Position numbers and translations under genes: made by a program
Shown: positions 16,223 to 25,626 of the stretch, piece by piece
Layout: the number at the start of each line of letters is the position of its first letter
Numbering within the stretch: position 1 is the first letter of the stretch
Notes under the pieces: generated by a model
Databases searched by the model: none
Told to the model about the DNA's origin: nothing
Seen by the model: only the letters and a program-made list of their open reading frames with translations
Assembly (NCBI GenBank): GCA_050258555.1
Contig: JBLMZA010000053.1
Span: 1 to 58,440, forward strand
DNA length: 58,440 nucleotides
Reading direction: 5' to 3'
Source of the DNA: CAISDA01 sp050258555
GTDB lineage: Bacteria > Bacteroidota > Ignavibacteria > UBA10030 > UBA8401

Positions 16223-16741
16223 GTGAACCGTACCGCAGCGATCTATCTTGTCATCCTGGCAGCGTTGACCCTGTATTTCCAGACACCGGCTTCCGCACAG
16301 ATCGGCTTGGGAAGCCTTCTTTCGGCAACATCGGACCGCGTCACCAGCACCAATTACTATTTTGCACGTCCCAACGATCTGACGATCATTGTCAACGTCG
16401 TCGGATTCGTCCAGCGTCCCGGGCGCTACGAGATCGCCAGCACGATCGATCTGATCAACCTCATTTCGCTTGCCGGCGGTCCCATGCCCGACGGGGCGCT
16501 CAACAAGGTCACGATCACGCGCATCGTCAAGAACGGCGATCGAACGTCGTGGAAGGACATCCATGTGGACCTTGAGGACCTGACGAAAGTCAAGGCGCAG
16601 GACCTCATGCTCGAACCGGGAGACGTCGTGGCAATGGACCGGACCTCCTGGTCGGCCTTCAGGGACGGATTCAGCGTTGTCGTATCGGGCGCCATCATCG
16701 CCACTGCCGTTTCACAGGTCATCATCGCGACGAGACGGTAA
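16223..16741 (+). CDS. Short SLBB-domain export-related protein
   Basis: 172 residues from GTG at 16223, with GGAG nine bases upstream; the same frame is open upstream, but this start begins the signal peptide (cut ASA before Gln). One SLBB domain spans about 58-105 (VNVVGFVQRPGRYEIAS..LISLAGG). A hydrophobic segment near the C-terminus (about 148-168) may be a membrane anchor. Wza-type exporters have a polysaccharide-export domain ahead of one or more SLBB domains; that domain is absent here, so this is not a full Wza pore subunit. It may be an adaptor in the periplasmic part of the export path. Fourteen bases after wzc. Confidence 0.85.
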   Translation: MNRTAAIYLVILAALTLYFQTPASAQIGLGSLLSATSDRVTSTNYYFARPNDLTIIVNVVGFVQRPGRYEIASTIDLINLISLAGGPMPDGALNKVTITRIVKNGDRTSWKDIHVDLEDLTKVKAQDLMLEPGDVVAMDRTSWSAFRDGFSVVVSGAIIATAVSQVIIATRR

Positions 16742-16768
16742 CCTTCTGTACTAATCTCAGGCAGGCGC

Positions 16769-18121
16769 ATGCGTTCATTGTTACGCGTTAGCATCAATTC
16801 CATACGCTCTCTTGGCTCCGCGTCGAATGCACAGCATCCGCAGCAGGGTGGAGACCGTCGGCGGATATTCGCATCGATCGGGATGATCGCCTCGGCGAAC
16901 ATCGTCTCGACCGCTCTTGCGGTGCTCGGATCGCTGGTTCAGGCGCACTTCATCGTGCCGGATGATCTCGGGTTCGTGCGGAAGTATTCGATCGTCTCAG
17001 GCTATGCGATCTTTCTCAGCTTCGGGCTCTTCAACATCCTGCAGCGGGAATACCCCGTATTGATCGGGCGCGGCGAGACGGAGAAGGCGCGCCGGGCGGC
17101 GGCGATCGGGCAGACATGGTGCCTCCTGGCATCGGCCGCAGTCTGCGGCGTGCTCGCCGTGTTGAGCGTGATCGAATTCATCCAGGGCCGGTGGCGCGAG
17201 GGATGTGCGCTCTTCATACAGATCGTCTCGGTCTGGTCGATTCTCTACGGCGGATACCTCATCACGACATTCCGCTCCGGGCAGGAATTTGTGCGTCTTG
17301 CCAAAGGCAGCTTTCTTTCCTCACTCACAGGCATACTCGTCCTTCCGCTTTTTGCCCTGTGGCCCTTCAGCGCGCTTGTACTGCGCTCCGTAGCCGGCAC
17401 GGCCGTCCAATCGGCATACCTTCATGCCGTACGGCCCGTCCGCGTGGGATTCATCCTTCCCGCACGCGAGTTCTTCACACTCGTGAAGCGGGGCATGCGG
17501 CTGTTTGTCGGCACATACATCCGATATAACTTCTGGCTGACGGTCGAGCTGTGGCTCATGCTCTGGATTGCGGGCGATACCGGGGTGGGCCTCTTTGTCT
17601 TCAGTTTGATGATTGTGGAGGCGGCGATCCAGCTCTCGACGGCGATCAACCAGGTGTATATCCCGCGCATGGCGCAGAAGTACGGGGAGACAGGAAGCCT
17701 TTCGGCCTGCCTGCGTCTGGCATACAAGCCCACGCTGCTCAATACGGCGATCGCACTCGTGATTACGGGCGCGGCATGGTTCATCATGCCGCTCCTGATC
17801 GGCCGCTTCTTTCCGAATTATCTCGGCGCCGTGCCTCTGGTGCGCGTGCTGCTCTTCGACACGATCATCGTCGGACTGAGCCTGCCGATGTTCATGGTGC
17901 AGGTGCTCGAGGATTATGCCACGCAGACGGCCGCGGCGCTCATCGGACTCGGCGTTTTTGCCGGTACAGCCGTTCTCCTGCATTCGGCCGGCCTGCGTGA
18001 GATGTCGGTGGTGTGGGGAACGATCGCCGGGCGCTTTTCATTCGTCGGCATCTCGCTTCTTTCGCTTGCCTTCAATCCGGGCAGGAAGGAGATCGCCGCC
18101 ATTCCTGAAACCGCATCGTAA
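16769..18121 (+). CDS. wzx: Wzx-like oligosaccharide flippase
   Basis: 450 residues with about twelve membrane helices through the length after a polar N-terminus of about 35 residues. The pattern (SIGMIASANIVSTALAVLGSLVQAHFI, then FVRKYSIVSGYA) fits the polysaccharide-transporter (PST/MATE-like) family that flips undecaprenyl-linked repeat units. Family members are weakly conserved in sequence, so identity rests on topology and on its place between wzc and the predicted polymerase. Start codon has only a weak ribosome site. Confidence 0.82.
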   Translation: MRSLLRVSINSIRSLGSASNAQHPQQGGDRRRIFASIGMIASANIVSTALAVLGSLVQAHFIVPDDLGFVRKYSIVSGYAIFLSFGLFNILQREYPVLIGRGETEKARRAAAIGQTWCLLASAAVCGVLAVLSVIEFIQGRWREGCALFIQIVSVWSILYGGYLITTFRSGQEFVRLAKGSFLSSLTGILVLPLFALWPFSALVLRSVAGTAVQSAYLHAVRPVRVGFILPAREFFTLVKRGMRLFVGTYIRYNFWLTVELWLMLWIAGDTGVGLFVFSLMIVEAAIQLSTAINQVYIPRMAQKYGETGSLSACLRLAYKPTLLNTAIALVITGAAWFIMPLLIGRFFPNYLGAVPLVRVLLFDTIIVGLSLPMFMVQVLEDYATQTAAALIGLGVFAGTAVLLHSAGLREMSVVWGTIAGRFSFVGISLLSLAFNPGRKEIAAIPETAS

Positions 18122-18136
18122 AAGGAATTCTTCATC

Positions 18137-19441
18137 GTGAGTTATACGCTGCAGCATCATCATGGGGAGCTGTATTGGAAGGCCGCCGCCGCGGGCTTCA
18201 TGACGCTCGCGCTCTTGTCGTTCGTCTCGCCGCAGATCGGCATCCTGGGGCGCGGGCTGCGCACGACGATTCCGGCACTGATCGGCGCCGCAATCGCGAT
18301 CACGCGCCTGGAGCCGCGCGCGTTTTCCGAGACGATCAGGGAACATGTGATCACCTTCATTCTCGGCGTGCTGTTTCTTGCGCAGGCGGCGCTGCGCTTC
18401 ACATACGAGCGGACGTATGCGGCCAATCTCTGGCATACGTTCTTCGACGGGCCCCTGATCACGCTGGTCGTGCTCTGGTGGATTCTCGCCTTCAGCCGAT
18501 TGGGAGGGCGTCCCGTGCAGTGGCTTCGCGTTGCGTTTCTTCTGACCTGGTGCCTGAGCCTTGCGCTCGGTGTGCCGACACTTCTGGATCGTCCGGGCGT
18601 GGCCCGGCTCACGATGGGCAACATCTTCGCCGCAGAGAATGCCGCGATCTGGGCGCCGTACGGCGTGGGTGAATACACGATCTATACGTCGCTCAGCGTC
18701 TGCTTTGCGCCGCTGCTCCTGCTTGCGCGGCACATCAACGGATGGCTGAGGATCCCGGCGCTCGTGCTGGTGTTTTTTGCCGCCGTCTCGGTGATCATGT
18801 CGACATTCACGATGGCCGCGCTCATGCTCGTGGTGAGTTTCATCGGCACGCTCCTGATCTGGGTGGCCGACGGCCGCGGGATCGGGCGAGGCGCGCGCGC
18901 GATGGCGGTGATCGTTCCGCTGGCGCTCATCCCCATGCTCTATAATGAGGCGGGCAACTACCGGCAGACGAAATTCATCACCGCGAAATTCGAGCGTCTC
19001 TACGAGGGACTCACCAGCGCCGGTCTTGCCAAGGGGGACGAGACCAAGCGCGGTGAATGGTTCGTGGAGGAAATGGAAAAATTCTCCCAGGAGCCGTTCC
19101 TGGGCTATATTCCCGATGTGAGCGGAGAGCCGGGGCACGGGCACAGCTCTCTCTCGAATTCGCTCGTGCTCTTCGGACTCTTCGGAGCGGGATTGTGGAT
19201 GGCCGTGCTGTGGAGAATGTTCCGCTACAACTGGAAAAATTCCACGGCTGCGCTCGACCGCTGGGGACTGGCCATCAGTTTCATCGTGCTGATGATGGCA
19301 GGCATCCTGAATCCGATCTGGCATTCGCAGGCGACGCTCTGCGCGCTCTTTGCCATGACCGTGCCGCCTCTGGAAGAGGAAGCCGAAGAAGCGGCAGAAG
19401 AAGAGGAAGAGCCGTACGAAGCGGCCATCAATCTTAACTGA
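18137..19441 (+). CDS. wzy: Wzy-like polysaccharide polymerase / O-antigen ligase family
   Basis: 434 residues from GTG at 18137, preceded by AAAGGA. About eleven membrane helices, with a larger polar loop around 275-340 that contains the motif GHGHSSLSNSLVLFG, comparable to the HN/HS-containing loop of the O-antigen ligase/Wzy_C family. It would join flipped repeat units in the periplasm. Its C-terminus is odd: PPLEEEAEEAAEEEEEPYEA, a strongly acidic tail after the last helix, predicted on the cytoplasmic side. Assignment is by topology, motif and neighbours. Confidence 0.78.
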   Translation: MSYTLQHHHGELYWKAAAAGFMTLALLSFVSPQIGILGRGLRTTIPALIGAAIAITRLEPRAFSETIREHVITFILGVLFLAQAALRFTYERTYAANLWHTFFDGPLITLVVLWWILAFSRLGGRPVQWLRVAFLLTWCLSLALGVPTLLDRPGVARLTMGNIFAAENAAIWAPYGVGEYTIYTSLSVCFAPLLLLARHINGWLRIPALVLVFFAAVSVIMSTFTMAALMLVVSFIGTLLIWVADGRGIGRGARAMAVIVPLALIPMLYNEAGNYRQTKFITAKFERLYEGLTSAGLAKGDETKRGEWFVEEMEKFSQEPFLGYIPDVSGEPGHGHSSLSNSLVLFGLFGAGLWMAVLWRMFRYNWKNSTAALDRWGLAISFIVLMMAGILNPIWHSQATLCALFAMTVPPLEEEAEEAAEEEEEPYEAAINLN

Positions 19442-19469
19442 CTGAACAGAAGCCAATGGAACGCATTCT

Positions 19470-20738
19470 ATGAAGAAACCATTTTCGCTTGTGCTGGGAA
19501 CGAATGTCTGGACGCATCTCCAGGTGCCGCTTGCCGAAGCATTCACCGACATCCTGGGCGCGGAACATTTCCGCATGGCGGTCTTTCACGGCTTGGATGA
19601 AGAGCGCCGCACGCTCGGATGGGAGGAGCGCCGCAGTCTGCCCTGGGTGGCCGGTCCGCCTTCCGACGAGCGCGAACGCGAGGCGCTGTGGAAGCTCTGC
19701 ATGGATGCCGATGTGATGGTCTTCGGCGCCTGTCCCGACGAGCTGTTGAAGGCGCGCGCGCTGGCAGGCAAGCTGACGCTCGTGCAGGCCGAACGCATGC
19801 TGAAGAAGCCGTATCATGCGCTGCGCATGATGAATCCGCGCTATGCGCGCGGCATCCGAAGATTCCGTGGCATGGTGAATCATCCGAACGTCCATGCGCT
19901 CACGATCGGCTATCATGCGCCCGAGGATCTGCATCAGATGGGCGCCTACGGCAGCCGGGTATGGCGCTGGGGATATTTCGTGGACGTCAATCCGGAAAAG
20001 CCGGCGCCGGCCGGGGACCGTCCCGTGCGCATCATGTGGGCCGGACGCATGATCGACTGGAAGAAGGTCGACGTCCTGTTGCGCGCCGTATCGCGCATAC
20101 AGCATGAGCCGTGGTTCGGAAGCCTGAATGTGATCGGCGACGGGGCCGAGCGCGCAAAGCTCGAGGCATTGGCGCGCCGCCTCTCGCTCGATGAAGGAAA
20201 AGTGACGATCGAACATGCGATTCCCTTTGCGGAAATCAGGACGCGCATGCGCGCCAGCGATCTGTACGTGCTGCCCAGCAACCGGCATGAAGGCTGGGGC
20301 GCGGTCACCGGCGAGGCGATGTCGGAAGGCTGCGTCGTTGTGGCCAATGAAACCGCCGGTTCGGCGCGGGAGCTCGTGACGGACCGCGAGACCGGGTACC
20401 TGTTCCGCGACGGGGATGCGGCGCACCTGGCCTCGGTCATCGCCCATGCCGCCCGCGCCTATGAAGAGCGCATGGAGATCCGGCAGCGGGCATGGGAGCG
20501 CATGCATGCGCTCTGGCACCCGCGCGTGGCCGCGGAGCGGCTTGTGGAATTGGCCCTCGGACTTCTCGGCCATGCACCCATGCCCATTTATGAAAGCGGA
20601 CCGTGCTGTCATGCCGCTTCAAGCGGACACCAGAGCTCGTCGTCAAAGGGCCCGCATCTGCTCACCGGAAAGGGCCGCATGCAGGATACGCGCGACGGCT
20701 TCCGGCGCACGCCCATCTTCCAGCTCTCGGCCAAATGA
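19470..20738 (+). CDS. Glycosyltransferase family 4
   Basis: 422 residues, GT-B fold. The C-terminal donor-binding half carries GRMIDWKKVDVLLRA, VIGDGAERAKLE and the EX7E-type motif EGWGAVTGE. The last 50 residues are polar, rich in Ser and His, and not part of the usual fold. Cytosolic or membrane-associated enzyme adding a sugar to the lipid-linked repeat; donor and acceptor unknown. Its stop overlaps the start of the beta-helix gene (ATGA at 20735-20738). Confidence 0.88.
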   Translation: MKKPFSLVLGTNVWTHLQVPLAEAFTDILGAEHFRMAVFHGLDEERRTLGWEERRSLPWVAGPPSDEREREALWKLCMDADVMVFGACPDELLKARALAGKLTLVQAERMLKKPYHALRMMNPRYARGIRRFRGMVNHPNVHALTIGYHAPEDLHQMGAYGSRVWRWGYFVDVNPEKPAPAGDRPVRIMWAGRMIDWKKVDVLLRAVSRIQHEPWFGSLNVIGDGAERAKLEALARRLSLDEGKVTIEHAIPFAEIRTRMRASDLYVLPSNRHEGWGAVTGEAMSEGCVVVANETAGSARELVTDRETGYLFRDGDAAHLASVIAHAARAYEERMEIRQRAWERMHALWHPRVAAERLVELALGLLGHAPMPIYESGPCCHAASSGHQSSSSKGPHLLTGKGRMQDTRDGFRRTPIFQLSAK

Positions 20739-22585
20739 AGAACGCTTCGGCCATGAAAGCGTCCGTTCGGCGCGCGCTCACGTGCGTCCTCTGCGGCATG
20801 GTGTGTATGGGAGCCGTGCCGGCAATCGGCTCGACGTATTACCTGTCTCCCAGGGGAAATGACGGCGCCGACGGCCGCTCACAGGAGCATCCCTGGAAGA
20901 CGATCGCGAGACTGAATCAGGCGCATCTTGCTCCGGGAGATATCGTATGCTTCCTTTCGGGCGCCTCGTTTCAGGGCACGGTCAGAGCGCAGGCCTCCGG
21001 CATCACGTATACGACATACGGGGGGAATGTCCACGCCGTGATCGACGGGGCCGTCAGGACCGGCCGCTGGAGCCTCTATCGGGGACGGATCTACAAGACG
21101 CATGTCGAAGAGGAGGTGAAGAATCTCTTTGCCGGCGGCAGGGCGATGACCTTGGCGCGCTATCCGAACGAAGGATTCCTCATCGTCACATCGACCAACG
21201 GGACGACGGAACTCACCGCTGCGGGGCTGGCTCAGGCGCCGGGATCGATGAAGGGAAGCCAGATCAGGATCCGCACGACGAACTACACATATGAAACGCG
21301 TCCCGTGCGCGTGCTTGAATCGGGCCGGCTCGTGCTCGAGCCGCATGCGAACGAGTATCCGAAAAATTTTTCGTACGGCATCAAGCAGGGATACGGCTTC
21401 TATCTCGATAATGCGCTCGAGGCGCTCGATCAGCCGGGCGAGTGGTATTACGACAGGCAGACGCACACGCTGTATTTTTATGCGCCGCAGGGCGCCGATC
21501 CCTCATCGATGATTGTTGAAGCGAGCGTCCATCCCTACGGCATTGTGAGTCGGAAAAGCCGGCTCGTGATCCGCTCGCTTGATTTCCGGCGCCAGGCCGA
21601 GTCCGGACTGAAGTTCGAAGGAACGACTTCCGGCACATCGATCGTGCAGGTGTCGGTTGAAGATGCGCTCATGCACGGCATCGAGATCGCCGGCGAATCC
21701 TCTTCGTACCGGATCGAGGGATGCCGCATCGATCGCATCGCCGGACGGGGGATCCTGCTCGAGCGATCGTCGATGACCGTTATTGCAGACACGCGCATCG
21801 GGAACATCGGACTCGTGCCGGGCTGCGGCATCGACAACGAACACGGCATGGTCGGCATCGCGCTTCTGGCGGGATCGGGCACGGTAATCAGGAACTGCAG
21901 GGTGGACAGCACGGGCTACACCGGCATGCGCACAGACGGCGCACATCACCGGGTGGAAGGCTGCACGATCACCAATGTGATGCTGAAGCTCTCGGACGGC
22001 GGCGCGCTCTATGCCTATAATGAAAACGGACAGACATACGGCACCATCTGGAAGAACAATGTGATCCGCAACGCCGTCGGCAACATCGAAGGCACGCCGG
22101 CCGTCGAGCCCGAAGCGCACGGGTTGTATTGGGATTTCCGGTGCCGCGACATGACGGCCGAAGGCAACACCGTCGAGCACACCGCAAGCAGCGGGCTCTT
22201 CATGCAGTATGCCTGTCATCACAACACGATCCGCGGCAACACGTTTTACAAGTGCACCGGCAATCCGATACACATCTATACCGACGCCAAATACGCCTAC
22301 GGCGGCAACCGGGTGACGCGGAATATCCTGTATGCGGAAGGCAAGCCCGCATCGCTCTATCTGCAGTTTGCCGATGCCCGTGTGCTGGATATCGGCGTCA
22401 TTGACAGCAATTATTATTCCTCCGGCGCCAAAAATCCGGCCGTGCGCCGTGTGTATAAGGACGGGGAGTGGAAAAGTCAGGAGTATACGCTTGCCGAGTG
22501 GAAGGCCGCCTACAGGCAGGACCGGCACTCGCAGGAGATTTTCCGCCAGCCCGCATCGTTTTTCGCGCGATTCAAGCGGAATTGA
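20735..22585 (+). CDS. Exported right-handed beta-helix protein without T9SS tail
   Basis: 616 residues from the ATG overlapping the previous stop; an alternative ATG is at 20753. Signal peptide to about residue 32 (AIG), then STYYLSPRGNDGADG, a start typical of pectate-lyase-like exported proteins. Parallel beta-helix repeats (PbH1) dominate residues about 290-560. It ends at FARFKRN with no sorting domain. The next gene encodes a clear paralogue that does have the T9SS tail, so the two probably work on the same polymer in different places: this one in the periplasm, the other outside. Such folds include lyases, epimerases and hydrolases of acidic polysaccharides; I cannot point to catalytic residues. 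Confidence 0.85.
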   Translation: MKNASAMKASVRRALTCVLCGMVCMGAVPAIGSTYYLSPRGNDGADGRSQEHPWKTIARLNQAHLAPGDIVCFLSGASFQGTVRAQASGITYTTYGGNVHAVIDGAVRTGRWSLYRGRIYKTHVEEEVKNLFAGGRAMTLARYPNEGFLIVTSTNGTTELTAAGLAQAPGSMKGSQIRIRTTNYTYETRPVRVLESGRLVLEPHANEYPKNFSYGIKQGYGFYLDNALEALDQPGEWYYDRQTHTLYFYAPQGADPSSMIVEASVHPYGIVSRKSRLVIRSLDFRRQAESGLKFEGTTSGTSIVQVSVEDALMHGIEIAGESSSYRIEGCRIDRIAGRGILLERSSMTVIADTRIGNIGLVPGCGIDNEHGMVGIALLAGSGTVIRNCRVDSTGYTGMRTDGAHHRVEGCTITNVMLKLSDGGALYAYNENGQTYGTIWKNNVIRNAVGNIEGTPAVEPEAHGLYWDFRCRDMTAEGNTVEHTASSGLFMQYACHHNTIRGNTFYKCTGNPIHIYTDAKYAYGGNRVTRNILYAEGKPASLYLQFADARVLDIGVIDSNYYSSGAKNPAVRRVYKDGEWKSQEYTLAEWKAAYRQDRHSQEIFRQPASFFARFKRN

Positions 22586-22701
22586 GCCATGACGACGGTT
22601 CTCCAATCACCTGATGAATATTGGTCAGATGATAACTTTACAACCATCTGTATGTTCCAATAGACAGTCTCATGAGTGTATGTGTGGAAGCAGAAGCACT
22701 C

Positions 22702-22716
22702 TTGTAATATTTACAA
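22702..22716. promoter_or_regulatory. Palindrome upstream of the T9SS beta-helix gene
   Basis: TTGTAA (22702-22707), TAT, TTACAA (22711-22716). It lies in an AT-rich gap (22586-22840) without a gene; a candidate operator, unproven. Confidence 0.35.
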
Positions 22717-22762
22717 AGAAGGGAAGCAAAAAGCGGCGAATTTAGTCTGATTTCAGTGTGTC

Positions 22763-22776
22763 CAGGTTCGTACCTG
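22763..22776. promoter_or_regulatory. Palindrome abutting the -35 box
   Basis: CAGGT, TCGT, ACCTG, ending one base before the -35 box at 22778. This repeats the arrangement seen at the wzc promoter, though the sequence differs. Confidence 0.35.
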
Positions 22777-22777
22777 T

Positions 22778-22807
22778 TTGGCATGGATGTTGACATCTAT
22801 GTAAATA
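22778..22807 (+). promoter_or_regulatory. Predicted promoter of the T9SS beta-helix gene
   Basis: TTGGCA (22778-22783), 18-base spacer, TAAATA (22802-22807). The implied leader is about 27 bases and contains AAGGAC before the ATG at 22841. Confidence 0.45.
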
Positions 22808-22840
22808 GGTAACAGAACCACTCAACAAATAAGGACACAC

Positions 22841-25426
22841 ATGAAACAGCACCATTTCTTCAAGCAGGCAGTTAAAATCGCTCTTTTCGGAGTTCTTTTT
22901 ATTGCTTCTCAAGCATATGGTTTAACATCCTACTATGTTGCATCCAATGGCAGCGACTCGAACAACGGCACATCGACATCGACACCCTGGAAGTCAATAT
23001 CGAAGGTTAATTCAACCACATTCGCCTCGGGCGACGCGATCTATTTCCGCGCCGGCGACACATTTAATGGCCAAGTCAACGTGAATCAGTCCGGTGTGAC
23101 ATTCGGTAATTACGGCGGTTCTGTGCTGCCGATCATCCAGAGCGGCGAGCAGATCACGGGCTGGACGGTCTACAGCGGCTCGATCTACAAGGCGCAGGCG
23201 TCGGCGGCGGTGAAGAATCTCTTTGCCAACGGTCAGCAGATGACCCTGGCGCGCTATCCCAACAGCGGATATCTGAAGGTTTCCTCGACCAACGGCGCGA
23301 CGACGCTTTCGGCAAGCGGGCTCAATCAGCCTTCCGGGTACTGGAACGGCGGCAACCTGAGGATCCGCACCACGGCATTCACCTACGAGACGCGTCCGAT
23401 TTCCTCGTATGACGGAAGCACGCTCACGCTTCCCTCGCATGTGAGCAATTATCCGGTCGACTTCTCCTTCGGCATTCCCTCCGGCGTCGGTTTCTATCTG
23501 GACAACAAGCTGGCGGCGCTCGACGCCCCCGGCGAATGGTATTGCGACGCATCGACGAAGACGGTGTACTTCTATGCACCGGGCGGCGCGAATCCCGCAT
23601 CGATGACAGTCGTCGGTTCGACGCAGGATTACGGCTTCAACGTCACCACGAACAATGTGACGATTCAGGGGCTCGACATCCGCTATGCGGCGGTGGCGGG
23701 CGTGAACTTCGCCGGCTCGACCAGCGGCAACAAGGTCACCGGCAGCACGATTTACGGCGCGAATGTCTACGGCATTCAGGTCGCCGGCACGGGCACGAGC
23801 TACACGATCGACGGCAACACGATTCAGAACGTCAACGGCCGCGGCATCTCCTTTGAAGGCGCTTCATCGTCCATGATCTCGAACAATGCCGTCAGAAGCG
23901 TCGGCACGATCGCCGGTCTCGGCATCGACAATGAAAACGGCGAATCGGGCATCGTGATCCTGGGCGGCTCGCGCAACACCGTGCGCGGCAACATCGTCGA
24001 CAGCACGGGGTATCAGGGCATCCGCACCGACGGCTCGTACAATCTCGCCGAAAACAATGTCGTGAAGAACACGCTGCTTCAGCTTTCGGACGGCGGCGCG
24101 ATTTATTCGTACAACGAAAATCAGCTCACATACGGCACGATCTGGCGCAACAACATCGTGATCAACGCGGTGGGCAACGTGGAAAGCTGGAACTCTCCCT
24201 ACACCGAAGCGCACGGCCTCTACTGGGATTTCAGGAGCCGCGACATGACGGCCGAAGGCAACACGGTCATCAACGCCTCGAGCAACGGTCTGTTCATGCA
24301 GTATGCCTGCTACAACAACACGGTGCGCAACAACACGTTCTACAAGAACGGCAACAACGGCATGTATCATTCGATCAACACCGGCTACACATACGGCAAC
24401 AACCGCATCGCCGGCAACATTTTCTACACGACATCGGCGAGCCAGGCCGGACTCTACTTCATCGACGGAACGGCGGACTATCATGCCTTCGCCACGCTCG
24501 ATTCGAACGTGTATTGCAATCCGGGCAGCGGCACCTCTGCCGTGAGCCGCGTCTACAATCCCTCGGGCTATGTGAAGACCGACATGAATCTTACGCAGTG
24601 GAGGAGCTTCTCGGGTCAGGATGCCAACGGCAGCGAGCTCTACAAGAAGATCGCTTCGTATGAGCGCGACACGATCGTCACGAACCAGACCGGTTCGACG
24701 CAGACCATACAGCTTTCGCCCTATCTCTATCATGACGTCAAGGGCAATCCCGTGTCGGTGTCTGTGACGCTGGCGCCGTATGCCTCGCGCATCCTCATCC
24801 GCGACACCGTGCGCGTCAACATTCCGCTTCCGGTGGAGCTCGTGAGCTTCACGGTCGCATCGAAAAACGGGGCGGCTGTCCTCAGCTGGAAAACGGCCAC
24901 AGAGACGAACAACTACGGATTCGACATCGAAAAGAAGCAGATCGTCTCGACCAACGGCACGCAGACGGCGACCTGGACGAAGATCGGCTTTGTGGCCGGC
25001 AACGGCACCAGCAATACGGCGCATGATTATTCGTACACCGACGCCTCGGGCGCCGCGGGCAACTACACCTATCGTCTGAAGCAGATCGACCGCGACGGAG
25101 CCTTCGCCTACAGCAAGGAAGTCCAGTTCATCACGACCGGCGTTGAATCGAATGCCGTGCCGGTGGAATTCGCGCTCGGACAGAATTTCCCGAATCCGTT
25201 CAATCCGTCGACGAACATCGCCTACGACATCGCCAGCCATGCGCGCGTGCTTCTGAAGATCTACGACGTGGCCGGCCGCGAAGTGGCGACGCTGGTGAAC
25301 CAGGAAATGGAAGCGGGCAAGTATTCGGTGCAGTGGAATGCGAAGGACATGCCGAGCGGCGTGTATTTCTACCGCCTCACGGCCGGCAATTTCACGAGCG
25401 TGAAGAAGCTCCTGCTTCAGAAGTAA
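22841..25426 (+). CDS. T9SS-secreted right-handed beta-helix protein
   Basis: 861 residues. Signal peptide MKQHHFFKQAVKIALFGVLF to AYG, then TSYYVASNGSDSNNGTSTST. The first 620 residues align along their whole length with the preceding gene (shared segments include MTLARYPN, TYETRP, GVGFYLDN/GYGFYLDN, LSDGGA, HGLYWDFR, DMTAEGNTV, GLFMQYAC). About residues 665-765 form a beta-sandwich (LPVELVSFTV..AVLSWKTATETNNYGFDIEK) common in T9SS cargo. The last 80 residues are the sorting domain (NFPNPFNPSTNI, PSGVYFYRLTAG, KKLLLQK). Probably surface-bound and acting on, or bound to, the exported polymer. The first 300 bases are less GC-rich than the rest. Confidence 0.92.
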   Translation: MKQHHFFKQAVKIALFGVLFIASQAYGLTSYYVASNGSDSNNGTSTSTPWKSISKVNSTTFASGDAIYFRAGDTFNGQVNVNQSGVTFGNYGGSVLPIIQSGEQITGWTVYSGSIYKAQASAAVKNLFANGQQMTLARYPNSGYLKVSSTNGATTLSASGLNQPSGYWNGGNLRIRTTAFTYETRPISSYDGSTLTLPSHVSNYPVDFSFGIPSGVGFYLDNKLAALDAPGEWYCDASTKTVYFYAPGGANPASMTVVGSTQDYGFNVTTNNVTIQGLDIRYAAVAGVNFAGSTSGNKVTGSTIYGANVYGIQVAGTGTSYTIDGNTIQNVNGRGISFEGASSSMISNNAVRSVGTIAGLGIDNENGESGIVILGGSRNTVRGNIVDSTGYQGIRTDGSYNLAENNVVKNTLLQLSDGGAIYSYNENQLTYGTIWRNNIVINAVGNVESWNSPYTEAHGLYWDFRSRDMTAEGNTVINASSNGLFMQYACYNNTVRNNTFYKNGNNGMYHSINTGYTYGNNRIAGNIFYTTSASQAGLYFIDGTADYHAFATLDSNVYCNPGSGTSAVSRVYNPSGYVKTDMNLTQWRSFSGQDANGSELYKKIASYERDTIVTNQTGSTQTIQLSPYLYHDVKGNPVSVSVTLAPYASRILIRDTVRVNIPLPVELVSFTVASKNGAAVLSWKTATETNNYGFDIEKKQIVSTNGTQTATWTKIGFVAGNGTSNTAHDYSYTDASGAAGNYTYRLKQIDRDGAFAYSKEVQFITTGVESNAVPVEFALGQNFPNPFNPSTNIAYDIASHARVLLKIYDVAGREVATLVNQEMEAGKYSVQWNAKDMPSGVYFYRLTAGNFTSVKKLLLQK

Positions 25427-25445
25427 CACGGTAACACTCCATGTT

Positions 25446-25492
25446 CAGCGGACGCCGCTGATTCCGGACCTCCCGTTCTGCGGGATGTCCGG
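25446..25492 (+). terminator. Two consecutive hairpins after the T9SS beta-helix gene
   Basis: CAGCGG/CCGCTG (25446-25451, 25455-25460), then CCGGAC..TCCCG / CGGGA..GTCCGG (25464-25475, 25481-25492). No T-run follows, so this may stabilise the upstream RNA or pause transcription rather than end it. The rest of the gap 25427-25626 shows nothing else. Confidence 0.45.
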
Positions 25493-25626
25493 GATCCGCG
25501 GCACTTCTCCTTCCAGGAAGACGCATCATCTCCAGAAGCGTTGCACCATTCTTACCAACCGTTCTCCATCGCTCCACACACACTCGCTCGCATGAACGCA
25601 GACGGCGTCTCTCACAACGACCGCTC

